A DNA stretch of 64,000 bases, taken from NCBI GenBank assembly GCA_022836615.1, contig MU405304.1, positions 62,001-126,000 on the forward strand, in the 5' to 3' direction. The translations under genes and the position numbers were made by a program. The notes beneath the pieces were generated by a model. It did no database searches. It saw only the letters and a list, made by a program, of their open reading frames with translations, and was not told where the DNA came from. Below, in pieces: positions 62,295 through 64,000 of the stretch (position 1 is its first letter; every line of letters begins with the position of its first letter). The DNA comes from Annulohypoxylon bovei var. microspora. Lineage: Eukaryota > Ascomycota > Sordariomycetes > Xylariales > Hypoxylaceae.

Positions 62295-62499
62295 TGTCAG
62301 ATATCAGATGATTAAGGTAGGGAGATTGTGGCGATTATTGGGCCGGTTCATCCGTAAAAGATCAGGCCTTTAGTTATAACCACGTAATTGTGAGATATTG
62401 CCCTTTCTAACCATAACAACAATAATTCAGTTGATCAACCTTTTTTATCATCAACCACAAATTACGTATCCAGTAATTCATCCCCACTTTCGTGTGACA
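62295..62499 (+). repeat. Copia 3' LTR
   Basis: 205 bp, starts TGTCAGATATC and ends GTGTGACA; preceded by the purine-rich AGGAGGATG, a probable polypurine tract. Little mutated compared with the 5' LTR. Confidence 0.9.
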
Positions 62500-62504
62500 C
62501 AAAG
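62500..62504. repeat. Target-site duplication CAAAG, right
   Basis: CAAAG directly after the right LTR; partner of 33239-33243. Confidence 0.85.
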
Positions 62505-62855
62505 GCCGAAAGATGCTCGATGTCGACACACGGAGTACATGTCATCCCCAAAACATGGCAACCCACATTGCTTATTTACCTAGGTACCTAGGTAGGTTAC
62601 GATTGACCTAATCGTTGGCGTTGGTCAACTTATGTGGGCGGATCGAGATGCCAGGGAGTCCTTCATACCAACACCGCGGCAGGGGTGGACATTGTGTTCT
62701 GACTTGAGTCATTGATCACGTTAGCAATGTATCGCAACTTCGTGTCAAAACAGGAATACTGGGATAGTGGGATGTTCTATTGTAGTTTAATAATATGTCC
62801 AAAACTAGATTTATTGGTAGTTACATGTGAGATCTGTAGTGCTAGATCGAGTTCA
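62505..62855. other. Short spacer between transposon and P450 gene
   Basis: Normal-composition sequence with a CCTAGGTACCTAGGTAGG tract at about 62,579-62,596. It holds the 3' flank of the P450 gene and no other gene. Confidence 0.5.
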
Positions 62856-64000
62856 TCACCCTCGGGGGGCTCGCAGCCTCACATGTACCGGCATACCGTC
62901 CTTTGGGTGTACTGTACCATTCCCGACGCCATAGAGACGTTCACCGTTCACAACATGGGTAGGTGTAGCCTTGGAGCCTCTAAGAATTTGGATTAGCAAT
63001 CATGTTCTCAACTTCTCTAGTACGACCCCACATATTGGATGCTTACTGCTTCTCATCCCATTTCTCCCACGCTTCTTCGATGTCGAAAGTCCGCGCTATC
63101 AGCACTGACACTAGTCGGAGTTCAATCATCGCCAACTCCATCCCGATGCAATTCCTCGGGCCCAGAGAGAACGGCGCCCAAGCTTCCTTGGTAGCGACGT
63201 ACAGCGGATCGCCTTCGACAGCTAGCCAACGCTCTGGCAAGAACTCGTGCGGCCGTGGCCAGTAATCGGGATTGCGCTGAACGCCGGGGACAGCGAGCCA
63301 CGGCCCAAAGCCCTCCAGAGGATATCTAGTTGAAGAGCCTAGGGCAGTGACGGCGAAACCTGGAATACTTTGGCTATCACGGACTGTCGCCGCGATGGGA
63401 TGTAGCCTCAATGTCTCCTTGATGGCGCCCAAAGTGTACGGCAAGGAGTATAAGAGGTGAGGCGATGTGATTAAAACATCTGCTGCTTTCTCCGGGTCCG
63501 GTCCAAAAACGGAATCGTGCTCAGCTCGGAGCTTCGCTAAACAATCTGGGTTGTCCTGCAGCAGCTTCGCCATGTAGCAAATGGTCGTTGAAGTTGTATC
63601 GTGGCCCGCAAAAATGAACGCCTTCAGATTTGCTATGAGTCTTTCGACGAACGCCGCATCAGGCTTTTCCTTAGACGCGCTAGGGTCGTCCTTATCGATA
63701 TACTTCACAGCAAGGTCCACGATGGTCGTTTTCTTATGGTTAGTGGAGGTGTCCGATCGCAGTTTGCTCTCTATCTGTGGAAGCAGGACTTTACGCATGT
63801 CGTGATTGTTCCGCCTGATGGCGGCATGGTGCCAGGGCATCCTAATGAGAGGGAACACTCTTGCTGCATTGGCCACCATGCCCATCATCTTGATCTGTTC
63901 CAACAGGGCAGTTTTAAAGGCGCTGCTAGTCTGACGTGACTGTTCGTGTAACCGCAAATCTCTACCTGGAGTTAGTGTGTCGGAGTATAAGGCCAAACTA
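62856..64000 (-). CDS. Cytochrome P450 (3' part; start beyond the window)
   Basis: The two visible exons are 63047-64000 and 62856-62979; the gene continues past the right edge with no start in view. The last intron (62980-63046, 67 bases, GTAAGC donor, GCTAAT branch, TAG acceptor) is easily missed because a TAA appears right after the donor. Splicing adds 41 residues with the family-like end NGERLYGVGNGTVHPKDGMP. Hallmarks are the I-helix oxygen-binding FAGHDTTSTT, the ExxR in KETLRL, and the heme loop FSLGPRNCIGME with the thiolate cysteine. It is a class-II type membrane-bound monooxygenase; substrate is unknown. The gene ends only 352 bases from the RIP-mutated transposon and shows no AT-ward damage. 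Confidence 0.92.

Larger units (their letters stand above)
33244..62499 (+). mobile_element. Ty1/Copia LTR retrotransposon split by two nested Gypsy elements
   Basis: Two 205-bp direct LTRs (33244-33448 and 62295-62499) and the 5-bp duplication CAAAG delimit a single 29,256-bp insertion. The left copy opens TGTCAAATATC and the right ends GTGTGACA. Removing the two inner elements (11,470 and 11,328 bp) leaves about 6,458 bp, a normal Copia length. Just before the right LTR is a readable Copia-type RNase H end on the plus strand, so the element points rightward. Its other proteins are unreadable because of heavy C-to-T/G-to-A mutation from about 33,345 to 61,985. It has no intact open frame and is dead. 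Confidence 0.88.

Noticed and set aside
33244..62499. CRISPR array or prokaryotic mobile element
   Set aside because: The repeats are LTRs with a target duplication in a spliced-gene eukaryotic context; there are no regularly spaced short repeats.

Overview
This window is nuclear DNA of a filamentous ascomycete (Pezizomycotina). The evidence is short spliceosomal introns of 49-104 bases with GT...AG ends and CTAAC/CTGAT-type branch sites, typical fungal gene families (GH3 beta-glucosidase, CE5 cutinase/acetylxylan esterase, RTA1-like membrane protein, Zn2Cys6 regulator, GT28-type sterol glucosyltransferase, berberine-bridge-type oxidase, P450), and a long AT-rich block with the signature of repeat-induced point mutation (RIP). 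I cannot name a species.

Layout. 1-32 kb is a gene-bearing compartment with wide, often empty spacers. In order it holds: an RNase H-like protein (+), a DQGW-motif protein (+), a secreted CE5 esterase (-), a two-exon small secreted eight-cysteine preproprotein (-), a secreted GH3 beta-glucosidase (-), a seven-exon sterol glucosyltransferase-like gene (+), a repeat-rich spacer (11.4-12.9 kb), a secreted FAD oxidase (+), an RTA1-like membrane protein (-), a G-rich 12-bp minisatellite (18.7-19.3 kb), a broken saponin-hydrolase-like gene (-), a Zn2Cys6 factor (-), a four-exon divergent protein kinase (-) and a histidine-rich secreted protein (-). 62.5-64 kb resumes ordinary sequence with the 3' part of a P450 gene (-), including a short last exon.

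33,244-62,499 is one transposon complex. A Ty1/Copia element with 205-bp LTRs and a perfect 5-bp target duplication (CAAAG) has been split by two copies of one Ty3/Gypsy element, each about 11.4 kb with LTRs of about 257 bp, in opposite orientations. Together they form a 23-kb inverted repeat around a 331-bp centre. Subtracting them leaves about 6.46 kb, a normal Copia length. Nearly all of it is C-to-T/G-to-A mutated, and the surviving cytosines are mostly in CpG.

Functionally, the secreted enzymes (CE5, GH3, FAD oxidase, the former saponin hydrolase) and the small cysteine-rich protein suggest a plant- or litter-associated lifestyle. They do not form an evident co-regulated cluster. Exon boundaries were derived by reading splice sites and reading frame by hand; every spliced model given for an intact, complete gene closes in frame. 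Domain calls rest on motifs recognised by eye, not on database searches.
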